DNA of 64,000 nucleotides from an uncultured Sphingobacteriaceae bacterium (GTDB taxonomy: Bacteria > Bacteroidota > Bacteroidia > Sphingobacteriales > Sphingobacteriaceae), in contig CAMLLO010000003.1 in the NCBI GenBank assembly GCA_946480915.1, positions 1 to 64,000 on the forward strand, written 5' to 3'. The notes beneath the pieces are model-generated. The model searched no databases and was not told where the DNA came from. It worked only from the letters and a program-made list of their open reading frames with translations. Position 1 is the first letter of the stretch. Each line of letters opens with the position of its first letter. Made by a program: the position numbers and the translations under genes. Of the stretch, positions 9,501 through 17,510 are shown one piece after another.

Positions 9501-10812
9501 AATTAACAGCAGCAAGGTAGAACAATTTAAAAAGCGAAACCGGGATGTTCAATTAACCATTGATGCCCGTCTGCAAACCAATATACAACGGTCGATTGCC
9601 AGTGATGACTCTTTAAAGGACAACCGCGTGTCTGTTGTAATTATGGAGGATAATACCGGAGACGTTCTTGTGTCTGCAAATTATCCTTTGCCACCTGTAA
9701 ATAGCTGGGAGCAAATGACCATGACCATGGCCGAACAGAATCAGTTATCGCAATGGATGACCACCCGGGATCTGGGTTTTACCTACGCTACACAACCTGG
9801 CTCCACCGCTAAAATAGCCACTACCATAGCCGCTTTTAATAAACTGGGCATGGCGGCTACACAGAAAAACTACATGGTAAGTTCGGATGAAAGAATACGT
9901 ACAAAAGGGATAGAGCCTGATGAGACCGGGAAAATAAGTCTCGAACGCGCATTGGTAAAATCAAATAACGTTTACTTTATTAAACTTGCAAACGAAGAGA
10001 AACTGCAGGAAGAAATGGTGAACGTGTATTTAAAAACAGGGATGTTTTTAAGAGGTGTTGGTGGCTTTTTTTACGAGAAAGATGGACAGGACCTGCAGCA
10101 GGAAAACAAATGGCGCGAATTATGGCGCAACACAGAATTCAAAACGAAGCCGCGGTACGACCCGAACAACATTCGGCGGACACGCGCGAAAGGCATTTCG
10201 GGAATGGCTTGGGGGCAGGGTGAACTAATTGCCACTCCGGCAGCAGTTGCACGCATGGCGGCAGGCGTGGCAAATCACGGAAATATGGTAGAAAACCGGT
10301 ATGTTTTAAAGGTTCACAATTCCATACAAGGACTTAAAGGCAGTACAAAAGTTACTAAAGAGCCGCAATTTGCTGATGTAATTAAACAATACATGATTGA
10401 GCAAAGCGCGCCAAAAGTATATACCCTCGGCATTTCAGTTGCCGGTAAAACCGGAACACCCGAACGGATCTGGAAAAAAGAGCGCATAAATGATGGCTGG
10501 TATGTGTTTTTTGCTCCGAAAGCGAAAGGCGAAGGACATATAGTTGTTTGTGTCAGAGTTGAGTCTACAAAAGGGTCTAGCGATGCGGTCGCCTTAGCGG
10601 GAAAACATATAATACCCATCCTACTGCAAAAGGGATTAATAAAAAGCTTTTCAACTACACAGGCAATACCTGGCCAGGCTATTCCGGGAATGGGCATGCC
10701 CGCCGGGACTATAATTTCGCCAGCTCCGGTGGCAGATACGATGGTACCACCTGTAGCAGTACCTCAGGCAGACGCTGCACCAGCTCGAAGAGATAGTGTG
10801 AATGGCAACTGA
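6598..10812 (+). CDS. RodA/FtsW (SEDS) glycosyltransferase fused to class B penicillin-binding transpeptidase
   Basis: This 1404-aa protein joins two enzymes that normally form a complex. An N-terminal membrane helix (~17-37) is followed by an external region (~40-310) with a carboxypeptidase-regulatory-like beta domain (YSISGEIRNKEKQAVQGVLV ... TDAQGKYTFTNLP). Residues ~318-780 are a polytopic SEDS domain, recognisable by VYGGDHVANGIWAMSSGG and LPLSGVSLPFVSYGGSSM. After another helix, residues ~820-1350 carry transpeptidase motifs: SxxK at ~S1069 (PGSTAKIA), SxN at ~S1122 (KSNNVYF) and KTG at ~K1284 (AGKTGTPE). The tail is Pro/Ala-rich. It should polymerise and crosslink peptidoglycan. The gene begins one base after the PP2C stop, so the operon is tight. 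Whether it replaces RodA/PBP2 or is accessory is unknown. Confidence 0.93.
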   Translation: MIEETPLKNRRKIERLFLIMISAVLALLFFSLYAFLQRDFKDVSSRLAEGTMFNLNSKDAEGIRTLIRKGYYFDDNKDIDLIYSAVAKGLGKDQKAIDNIGELNKRRFFIDADEAFINGGESFRKRVMVSRSMLGFTGDDSVAFALERTKPQQLSASTNVGLGKYSISGEIRNKEKQAVQGVLVRLEMILPQDSAYSETVTEVETERVEKGPGFKRVYLLDSLKNKQLESLTAYARTDAQGKYTFTNLPDDKAFKILPLQPGFQFGISKGVQALDKNEKLNFLREPHTIRLLSTRDFNILKKEGSLIVRTPDEFNQWFWIIMGCFFGGFLIVHFLLSFKFQYADQLILPFVMLLTGLSILTLLSLQDPLRDRFLAKDTLLYLGLGLLGICVMMFVKIRKFNVDNSLYRMFVFKSNRKAANGWPWAVSAVILLVLTIVFGTGPEGSGVKVNLFGFQPSEIVKYLIILFLAGFFATNERFISEYRSYRKRWSFFYFALVSIVVSILLFLVLGDLGPAMVVCFTFIVLFSFCRGDFMFMIGSVVLYILAAWVLNNIWLATAITVAIVVLAMIFQRKQISESAIMALVIIAGFLLIDQIPYLDQVFPGPVKRLTERKAIWQDAWNNEVYGGDHVANGIWAMSSGGVTGQGIGQGFAKTIPEAHTDMILPAIGEEFGWAGIVCIFILFLIYLHRSIIIGRQTGMPFLFYLSAGIGVSTFVQFLLIAGGSTGALPLSGVSLPFVSYGGSSMVANFLAAGFLLSTSLIKGTEVQMSFVTKQHDKNLVPALAAALIGVVLLTVNVSRYLFNNKKWVVQPALVADRSGMRMFSYNPRIAILMNRLQAGSLYDREGRILATSKPELIKQQQGLLRASGGLNFDIDSVIHKRLDRYYPFAEDTFFWIGDANTGIFNGSTNGYFAEYQHAAELRGFETPTEKVIAIASAYREDRFLARGVKEMTVVKKDYSELAPLLLAGINSSKVEQFKKRNRDVQLTIDARLQTNIQRSIASDDSLKDNRVSVVIMEDNTGDVLVSANYPLPPVNSWEQMTMTMAEQNQLSQWMTTRDLGFTYATQPGSTAKIATTIAAFNKLGMAATQKNYMVSSDERIRTKGIEPDETGKISLERALVKSNNVYFIKLANEEKLQEEMVNVYLKTGMFLRGVGGFFYEKDGQDLQQENKWRELWRNTEFKTKPRYDPNNIRRTRAKGISGMAWGQGELIATPAAVARMAAGVANHGNMVENRYVLKVHNSIQGLKGSTKVTKEPQFADVIKQYMIEQSAPKVYTLGISVAGKTGTPERIWKKERINDGWYVFFAPKAKGEGHIVVCVRVESTKGSSDAVALAGKHIIPILLQKGLIKSFSTTQAIPGQAIPGMGMPAGTIISPAPVADTMVPPVAVPQADAAPARRDSVNGN

Positions 10813-10905
10813 GAAATTTTAAATCGGTGACATGGATATTTGATTCTAATCAATTATTTGAGACGAAAGGTCTGTGTACTGGCAATTCAGCTTTTTCATA
10901 AATCT

Positions 10906-10946
10906 TAAATTATCTTATTTACACAACAAATAAATAAGATAATTTA
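10906..10946. promoter_or_regulatory. Perfect 15-bp inverted repeat upstream of a small gene
   Basis: The arms TAAATTATCTTATTT (10906-10920) and AAATAAGATAATTTA (10932-10946) are perfectly complementary around an 11-base loop. The element ends five bases before the next ATG. AT-only arms and no following T-run fit an operator or translational-control hairpin better than a terminator, though it could also end the upstream operon. Confidence 0.55.
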
Positions 10947-10951
10947 GCCGT

Positions 10952-11179
10952 ATGAGAGACTTTGTTGTTGAGTATGAATTTAGGAAGTATTTCACCTTTT
11001 TAGAAAGTAGCGTGGCAACTCCTGAACGTCTGGAGGTTAAACTGATAATGTACAAGACAGAGTACAGTATCTATAAAGACAAAGCCACAAATACCTGGCA
11101 CAACCATGTAAGTAGATTTGAAATGTCAAAGGGATTGTTAAATGCTGTGGGTGAAGTTTTAGATGAATTCCTGAAATAA
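10952..11179 (+). CDS. Conserved-looking 75-aa hypothetical protein
   Basis: A small, mixed-charge soluble protein with no signal peptide or membrane helix. It shows alternating strand-like segments (VVEYEFRKYF, LEVKLIMYKTEYSIYK) and a C-terminal helix ending VGEVLDEFLK. I do not recognise the family. The ATG follows immediately after a strong inverted repeat, which suggests its own regulation. Codon use looks like that of neighbouring genes, so it is likely real. Confidence 0.5.
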   Translation: MRDFVVEYEFRKYFTFLESSVATPERLEVKLIMYKTEYSIYKDKATNTWHNHVSRFEMSKGLLNAVGEVLDEFLK

Positions 11180-11666
11180 AGATATAAGAGCCTGAGCCGT
11201 AAAGCGAAAGAAATACCAGCAAATAAAATTACTGCCGAAAAACGTGTAAACAAAAAAAGTCTTCAAACGGGGAGGATGAAGACTTTTAACTAACCAATTA
11301 TAAACCTGAACAAAAGTAGCAATAATGCTATTGTTTCAAAATAATTTAACAAAAATTAACAATTTCATAATGAAAGTTCTTGATTGTTGAAAAGAAAAAA
11401 CCCCCACCTGAAGGGCGAGGGTTATACGTTTATATCTGGATAGTTCAGTTCCTAAAACTACATATTTTTTCCAAGTTTGCAAAAAATTTATTGTTAAGGT
11501 CCGCTAAATTGCGAAATTTTTAATTTCACGCAGGCTAGTCCATACCGGGAGATCTTAAAAAATATCAAAACCTGTAAAATAGGCTTCATCTGTAAATCAA
11601 CCGCTTTTTAAACTAAATAGTTATTATTGTGACAGAATAATCTATTAAACCTTTTACAGTCCTATT
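11180..11666 (+). other. Intergenic region with at least two stem-loops
   Basis: This 487-bp gap has no convincing ORF. Arms AAAAGTCTTC (11255-11264) and GAAGACTTTT (11278-11287) form a perfect 10-bp stem around a purine-rich loop AAACGGGGAGGAT. A second, imperfect hairpin lies near 11398-11425 (AACCCCCACC ... GAGGGTT). The rest is AT-rich and presumably contains the promoter of the fucosidase gene. The first hairpin exposes a GGGGAGGA loop, unlike a plain terminator, so a small RNA or leader is possible. Confidence 0.45.
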
Positions 11667-13979
11667 ATGAAGTCCATCAGGCTCTTTTCAATCTTTCTTT
11701 TGTGTTATATCAGTTCATCATCATTTGCACAAACAGTTTCCGACGAACTTAAGATATGGTTCAATCATCCTGCGGCAAGCTGGAACGAGGCTTTGCCCGT
11801 GGGTAATGGAAGACTGGGAGCGATGGTGTTTGGTTATCCATTATCAGAGAGACTTCAGCTTAATGAAGAAACGGTCTGGTCTGGTCAGCCTAAAGATTTT
11901 GTGAATCCAGAATCTAAAGGGGTGCTGCCTGAAGTTAGAAAACTTCTTTTCGAGGGGAAATATACCGAAGCTCAAAAGCTGGCGCAGGAAAAGATGATGG
12001 GAAAACAAACGGACCTGGGAACTTATCAAACTCTTGGCGACATGCTTATTGATATGGAAATTCCAAAGGATAAGGATGTTTCAAATTACCGCAGGGAATT
12101 GGATCTTGAAACGGCCATAGCCAAAGTGGTATTTCGGGCAGATGATATTACATATACCCGCGAAATATTTTCTTCGAAACCTGGCGAAGCAATTTTGGTG
12201 AGATTAACGGCAAGCAAACCCGGAGCCTTAACATTTAATCTAAAGCTTCAGCGACCAGGAAATAAGGCCATAATCGCATATTCGGGAAATGGTATCAGCA
12301 TGTCTGAACACGTTGACAATGGGAACGGAGTGAAACTGGTATCGAAAGTCGGCTTGGTGAATGAAGGAGGCACAGTTCAGGCAACGTCGGGCAATATTAG
12401 GGTGGAGAAGGCAAATTCGGTTACAATTTATTTAACAGCAAACACAGATTATTGGAAAGGCAATCCGGAGCAACTTTCTTCAACACAATTGGGCAATGCC
12501 CTGAAGATATCTTACGAGAAACACCTTAAAGATCATATCGCCGATTATCAGAAGTATTTTAAGCGGCTTGATCTGGATTTCGGATCGACAAATGCTATTT
12601 ACTTTCCTACTGATTCAAGGCTTACGGCTTTGCAAAAAGGGAATATAGATCCGCAACTGATAAAACTTTACTACCAGTTCGGGCGATATCTTTTAATCAG
12701 CAGTTCGCGGCCGGGAGATTTACCGGCAAATTTGCAAGGTATATGGTCGGATGGATTATCGGCCCCCTGGTCTGCTGATTATCATATCAACATTAACATC
12801 CAGATGAATTACTGGCTGGCAGAACAGACAAATTTATCGGAGATGCATAAACCATTTTTAGATTTTATTGATGCACTTCGACCTGACGGCAGAAAAACCG
12901 CCAGAGACATGTATGGAATGAAAGGAATTGTAGCGCACTTTGCAACGGATGTATGGCATCATACCGAAACTGCCGGAAACGTTCAGTATGCAATGTGGCC
13001 AATGGGCTTGGGCTGGAGTGCGCAGCATTTATGGGAACATTACCTTTTTACAGAGGATAAAAAAGCTTTAGCTGAACAGGGATACCCAATAATGAAAGAA
13101 GCCTCGGAATTTTATGCCGACTGGCTTGTAGAAAATCCGCTGACTAAACAGCTTGTTTCGGGACCTTCCACTTCTCCGGAAAATACTTTCCTAACGAAAA
13201 GCGGTAAAAAGGCGACGATGGTGATGGGGCCAACGATGGATCATATGATTATTCGTGACCTGATGGAAAACACCATCGCAGCAAGTAAGGTGTTAAACAA
13301 AGATGCTGCGTTCCGACGGAAGCTTGAAGATATTCTAACTCGTTTAGCTCCTACTAAGATTGGAAGCGATGGCAGGATCATGGAGTGGACAGAGGAGTTT
13401 AAGGAACCTGAGCCGGGGCACAGGCACATTTCACATTTGTTTGGATTGCATCCCGGAAGGCAGATAACTGCTCAAAAAAATCCGGAACTTTTAGCAGCAG
13501 CCCGGAAAACCATAGAATACCGCCTGGCAAATGGCGGCGGCCACACCGGCTGGAGTCGGGCGTGGATTATTAATTTCTTTGCGAGGCTGCAGGACAGCGA
13601 GGAAGCATACAATAACCTGATGGCGCTTTTACAAAAGTCAACCCTGCCTAATCTTTTTGATACTCATCCGCCCTTTCAGATCGATGGTAATTTTGGCGCT
13701 ACCGCAGGTATCACGGAAATGCTGTTACAGAGCCACGCCGGCGAAGTGCATTTACTGCCGGCCTTACCCTCTGCCTGGCCGAAAGGTTTTATCCATGGTC
13801 TTTGTGCACGTGGGGGATTTGAACTGGACATTAACTGGGAAAACGGAAAGCTTAGCAAAGTATCTGTTCTTTCGAAACTGGGTAATAAATGTATAATCCG
13901 GTATGGCGAGAAGGTAATTACACTCCCGACCGAAAAAGGGAAGACCTATGTTTTTGATGGAGCTTTAGAACGCTTATAA
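11667..13979 (+). CDS. Secreted GH95-family alpha-L-fucosidase-like glycoside hydrolase
   Basis: The 770-aa product has a signal peptide (about residues 1-21, ending SSSFAQ), then the GH95 N-terminal beta domain starting LKIWFNHPAASWNEALPVGN with NGRLGAMVFG and LNEETVWSG. An alpha/alpha-barrel follows, with family motifs HININIQMNYWLAEQ, SGPSTSPENTF, GGGHTGWSRAW and FQIDGNFGATAGITEML; the NxN, Glu and Asp residues used by GH95 enzymes fall in these segments. The length is normal for the family. GH95 members hydrolyse terminal alpha-L-fucosides, and some act on galactosides. The gene stands alone, with no SusC/D pair beside it, so the natural glycan is unknown. It is probably periplasmic. Confidence 0.9.
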   Translation: MKSIRLFSIFLLCYISSSSFAQTVSDELKIWFNHPAASWNEALPVGNGRLGAMVFGYPLSERLQLNEETVWSGQPKDFVNPESKGVLPEVRKLLFEGKYTEAQKLAQEKMMGKQTDLGTYQTLGDMLIDMEIPKDKDVSNYRRELDLETAIAKVVFRADDITYTREIFSSKPGEAILVRLTASKPGALTFNLKLQRPGNKAIIAYSGNGISMSEHVDNGNGVKLVSKVGLVNEGGTVQATSGNIRVEKANSVTIYLTANTDYWKGNPEQLSSTQLGNALKISYEKHLKDHIADYQKYFKRLDLDFGSTNAIYFPTDSRLTALQKGNIDPQLIKLYYQFGRYLLISSSRPGDLPANLQGIWSDGLSAPWSADYHININIQMNYWLAEQTNLSEMHKPFLDFIDALRPDGRKTARDMYGMKGIVAHFATDVWHHTETAGNVQYAMWPMGLGWSAQHLWEHYLFTEDKKALAEQGYPIMKEASEFYADWLVENPLTKQLVSGPSTSPENTFLTKSGKKATMVMGPTMDHMIIRDLMENTIAASKVLNKDAAFRRKLEDILTRLAPTKIGSDGRIMEWTEEFKEPEPGHRHISHLFGLHPGRQITAQKNPELLAAARKTIEYRLANGGGHTGWSRAWIINFFARLQDSEEAYNNLMALLQKSTLPNLFDTHPPFQIDGNFGATAGITEMLLQSHAGEVHLLPALPSAWPKGFIHGLCARGGFELDINWENGKLSKVSVLSKLGNKCIIRYGEKVITLPTEKGKTYVFDGALERL

Positions 13980-14197
13980 CGTTGAAAATCTTCCTACGTT
14001 TTTCAAAGGAATTCCCTGGAATTTAAAGGCGAGCTTAGCCAGGTAAAAGACCAATACCTGCTGACGGGGCAGACTCCAGCGCAAGAGAATTTTGATCTGT
14101 CCGGACGGAGCGGAAGATCAGGGTCTTTTTGCCAGGTTTTTCTTTAATTAAGGCCATAAATATTATTAGATTTAGACCTTTTTGGGGGATAAAGGCA

Positions 14198-17116
14198 ATG
14201 AAAAAATACTTTGAAAGTTTCGAGCAATATTTTAATGGTGAACTGTATTATAACGACTCAGCCTTTCATCAAACCCAGTTACTGGCGTACTCGACCGATG
14301 CTTCTGTATATCAGGAGAAGCCTTTAGCCGTTGCTTTACCAAAAAACAATGACGACATAAAACTGCTGATAGATTTTGCCACGCGCTATAAATTAACGCT
14401 AATTCCAAGGGCGGCGGGTACTTCATTGGCCGGGCAGGTAGTCGGTAACGGAATCGTGGTAGATATCTCGAAACATTTCAACCAAATTATCGAGATAAAC
14501 GCTGCCGAAAACTGGGTACGGGTGCAGCCGGGAGTTATAAGGGATGATTTGAATTTTTACTTGCGCTCTTACGGACTAATGTTTGGTCCGGAAACATCTA
14601 CCGCTAACAGGGCCATGATTGGTGGTATGGTCGGGAATAACTCTTGCGGTTTGCACAGTATTGTATGGGGAGCCGTGAGGGATCATTTATTAGAAGCCAG
14701 TGTTATTCTTAGCGACGGCTCTGAAGTGACATTAAAACCGGGGGGGCCGAATGAGCCTGACGGAAAAAGTTTCAAGACCGAGATTTACGAGTCTTTGATG
14801 TCTTTATTATCCGATGAAAATACTAAGGAATTAATACAAAAGAACTTCCCAAAATCTACTGTCGTTCGTAGAAATACAGGTTATGCCCTTGATGCCCTAC
14901 TTGCTATGCAGCCTTTCAATGTGGCTGGAAAAGATTTTAATTTGTGCAGCCTGCTGGCTGGATCTGAAGGAACACTGGCGTTTATAACGGAGGTTAAGTT
15001 AAATCTTTTACCTCTGCCGCCCAAAGAAACCGGGGTGATATGCATACACTGTAATTCTTTGGATGATGCTTTACGGGCTAACATTGTTTCTTTGGAACAT
15101 AAACCAATGGCCTCAGAGCTTGTAGACAAATACATTCTCGATTTCACCATCGGACATCCTGAATACCAAAAGAATCGGTTTTTTATTGAAGGCGATCCGG
15201 CAGCGATTTTGATGGTAGAGTTTATGTGCCACGACAAACAGGAACTCCAATCGAAGATAGACCGGCTGATAAGCAATTTAAAAAGTTCCGGATTTGGTTA
15301 TGCCTTTCCTGTTTTATACAATGCCGATACGGTTTACGCCTGGGAAGTTCGTAAAGCTGGACTGGGTTTGCTGCGTAATCTGCGAGGGGATAGTCAGCCC
15401 GTAAATTTAATTGAAGACTGTGCAGTTTCGCCTCAGGAACTGCCGGAATACATTCAGGATCTTCAGCTTATTTTAGATAAATATCAGGTAAAAGCCTCTT
15501 ATTACGCACACGCCGGCGCCGGCGAATTACATGTCGAGCCAATCATCAACTTAAAAACGAAACAAGGATTATCAACCTTCAGAAATATATTGGCCGAAAC
15601 CGTTGAACTTGTGAAAAAATACAAAGGCTCCTTATCAGGAGAGCACGGAGACGGCCGTTTACGCGGTGAGTTTATACCGGCAATGCTGGGCAATGAAACG
15701 TACCTGCTTTTCGAAAAGGTGAAGGCGATCTTCGATCCCAATAATATTTTTAATGCAGGTAAGATAACCAAAACACCTGCCATGGATACGCATTTAAGGG
15801 TTAAAGAAGGCGCAGGCCCTGTTGAGGCATTAACCACATTTAACTTTTCATCCACAGGCGGGATTCTTGGCCTGGCCGAAAAATGTTCTGGTTCGGGCGA
15901 TTGCCGCAAGAGCGCCATTTCAGGTGGCGTTATGTGTCCGAGTTATATGGCTACCCGCCTTGAAAAAGACACTACAAGAGCCCGCGCAAACGTACTGAGG
16001 CAATTTCTCAGTAATGAACACGATAAACATCCATTCAACCATGAAGAAATTAAGGATGTTATGGACTTGTGTTTGAGTTGTAAAGGCTGTAAAACTGAAT
16101 GCCCTTCTGGCGTGGATGTAGCCAAACTGAAAGCTGAGTTTTTGCAACAATATTACGATCAGAATGGCATTCCGTTCAGATCTAAATTGATAGGCAACTT
16201 CAGTAAACAAATGAAGCTGGCTTCGATGTTTCCGCCGGTTTATAATTTAATTTTTCAGACGAAAATATTTCGGAAGTTGGCGAATTCGCTGGTTGGTTTT
16301 CATCCTGAACGATCAATGCCACATTTAAATGCAGTTACGCTGAGAACATGGTATAAAAAACGGAAGAAAACAATATCTCCAGGACGCAAAGTATATCTTT
16401 TTTGTGATGAGTTTACCAATTACAACGATCTGGAAGTTGGGCAAAAAACCATTCTTTTATTAGAAGCTTTGGGCTTTCAGGTGAACATGCCTGAACATGC
16501 CGAAAGTGGCAGAACGTATTTGTCTAAAGGATTGGTGAAAAAGGCGGCCCTTATTGCGAATCGAAATATCGAAACTTTTGCCGACCTGATTTCTGATGAG
16601 AGCCCTTTAATCGGCATTGAACCCTCTGCTATTTTAACCTTCCGGGATGAATACATAGATCTTGCTAAAAAAGACAATCGCGAGAAGGCACTTAAACTAT
16701 CAAAAAACACCTATACTGTTGAAGAGTTCCTTTCGAAGGAATTGCGGGGAGGAAGCATAAACCGGTCGGTGTTTACGAGCGATAAACGAAGGGTTTTAAT
16801 TCATGGGCACTGTTATCAAAAAGCTCTGTCCTCGCAGGAACATTTAAAGGCCATGTTAAGTATTCCGGAAAATTACAGCACCCACCTTATTCCTTCGGGA
16901 TGTTGCGGAATGGCAGGCTCGTTTGGTTATGAAAAAGAGCATTTTCAGATTTCCAATCAGATCGGCGAATTAATCTTGTTCCCTGCTGTAAGATCGGCGG
17001 AAGGGGAAACTCTGATTGCTGCATCGGGGACTTCCTGCAGGCATCAGATTAAAGATGGAACGCAAAGAACCGCGCAACACCCCGTAGAAATATTGTTCGA
17101 TGCTTTGAAAAAATGA
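14198..17116 (+). CDS. FAD-linked oxidase / Fe-S fusion (D-2-hydroxyacid dehydrogenase, GlcD-GlpC type)
   Basis: About 972 residues. The N-terminal ~530 form a VAO-type FAD domain (IPRAAGTSLAGQVVG, MIGGMVGNNSCGLHSIVWG, then the C-terminal cap ending SLSGEHGDGRLRGEF). Then come two ferredoxin-type Cys clusters (CSGSGDCRKSAISGGVMC and CLSCKGCKTECPSGVD). A CCG-type heterodisulfide-reductase-like domain ends the protein (HGHCYQKAL, PSGCCGMAGSFG). This layout matches YdiJ-like D-2-hydroxyglutarate or D-lactate dehydrogenases feeding electrons to the quinone pool. An upstream ATG at 14129 would add 23 residues, but the family start pattern favours the ATG at 14198. Substrate is not determinable here. 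Confidence 0.88.
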   Translation: MKKYFESFEQYFNGELYYNDSAFHQTQLLAYSTDASVYQEKPLAVALPKNNDDIKLLIDFATRYKLTLIPRAAGTSLAGQVVGNGIVVDISKHFNQIIEINAAENWVRVQPGVIRDDLNFYLRSYGLMFGPETSTANRAMIGGMVGNNSCGLHSIVWGAVRDHLLEASVILSDGSEVTLKPGGPNEPDGKSFKTEIYESLMSLLSDENTKELIQKNFPKSTVVRRNTGYALDALLAMQPFNVAGKDFNLCSLLAGSEGTLAFITEVKLNLLPLPPKETGVICIHCNSLDDALRANIVSLEHKPMASELVDKYILDFTIGHPEYQKNRFFIEGDPAAILMVEFMCHDKQELQSKIDRLISNLKSSGFGYAFPVLYNADTVYAWEVRKAGLGLLRNLRGDSQPVNLIEDCAVSPQELPEYIQDLQLILDKYQVKASYYAHAGAGELHVEPIINLKTKQGLSTFRNILAETVELVKKYKGSLSGEHGDGRLRGEFIPAMLGNETYLLFEKVKAIFDPNNIFNAGKITKTPAMDTHLRVKEGAGPVEALTTFNFSSTGGILGLAEKCSGSGDCRKSAISGGVMCPSYMATRLEKDTTRARANVLRQFLSNEHDKHPFNHEEIKDVMDLCLSCKGCKTECPSGVDVAKLKAEFLQQYYDQNGIPFRSKLIGNFSKQMKLASMFPPVYNLIFQTKIFRKLANSLVGFHPERSMPHLNAVTLRTWYKKRKKTISPGRKVYLFCDEFTNYNDLEVGQKTILLLEALGFQVNMPEHAESGRTYLSKGLVKKAALIANRNIETFADLISDESPLIGIEPSAILTFRDEYIDLAKKDNREKALKLSKNTYTVEEFLSKELRGGSINRSVFTSDKRRVLIHGHCYQKALSSQEHLKAMLSIPENYSTHLIPSGCCGMAGSFGYEKEHFQISNQIGELILFPAVRSAEGETLIAASGTSCRHQIKDGTQRTAQHPVEILFDALKK

Positions 17117-17263
17117 TAGGGCCAGGCTTGTAATAAACAGGTGGGACTTGTTCTCAAACCTCTGTAGTTCGAATACTTAAAAGCGTTTTGCAAGAGAATT
17201 TTTTTCTAAGATGTTTCAATAATTGAAGAATTGTATATATTAGGGCTTAAACTTTAAAAAATC

Positions 17264-17443
17264 ATGGAAAAATACAATCAGTTAAAAAGCCTTTTAGCAT
17301 CAGTAGAAGAAGATGCCGACAAATTTTACAACAAAGGAGTTAGTGCTGCTGGAACACGTGTTCGTAAAGCATTACAAGACATGAAAGCACTTGCTTCTGA
17401 TATGAGAAAAGAAGTAACTGATATCAAAAATAAAGAGAAATAA
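17264..17443 (+). CDS. Bacterial histone H1-like (Hc1-type) protein
   Basis: A 59-aa, Lys-rich helical protein: MEKYNQLKSLLASVEEDADK, then a segment with AAGTRVRKALQDMK and a basic end KEVTDIKNKEK. This pattern is that of small Hc1-like histones widespread in Bacteroidota, thought to bind DNA. It has its own promoter gap upstream and is followed 19 bp later by a clear terminator, so it is a single-gene unit, probably well expressed. Confidence 0.85.
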   Translation: MEKYNQLKSLLASVEEDADKFYNKGVSAAGTRVRKALQDMKALASDMRKEVTDIKNKEK

Positions 17444-17461
17444 GATATAAATATCTTTGGG

Positions 17462-17497
17462 AAAAACCGCCTCCGACTAATCTGAGGCGGTTTTTCT
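17462..17497. terminator. Intrinsic terminator after the histone-like gene
   Basis: Arms AACCGCCTC and GAGGCGGTT close a 10-base loop, with A-runs on the left and a T-run on the right. It can work in both directions and so also serves the convergent glycerophosphodiesterase gene. Confidence 0.9.
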
Positions 17498-17510
17498 GTT
17501 TAACGCAAGA

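Noticed and set aside
13980..14197. Possible riboswitch or SRP-like RNA between the fucosidase and FAD/Fe-S genes
   Set aside because: AAAGACC/GGTCTTT can pair at long range, but no known riboswitch core or SRP motif (GGAAG-type tetraloop region in context) could be matched.
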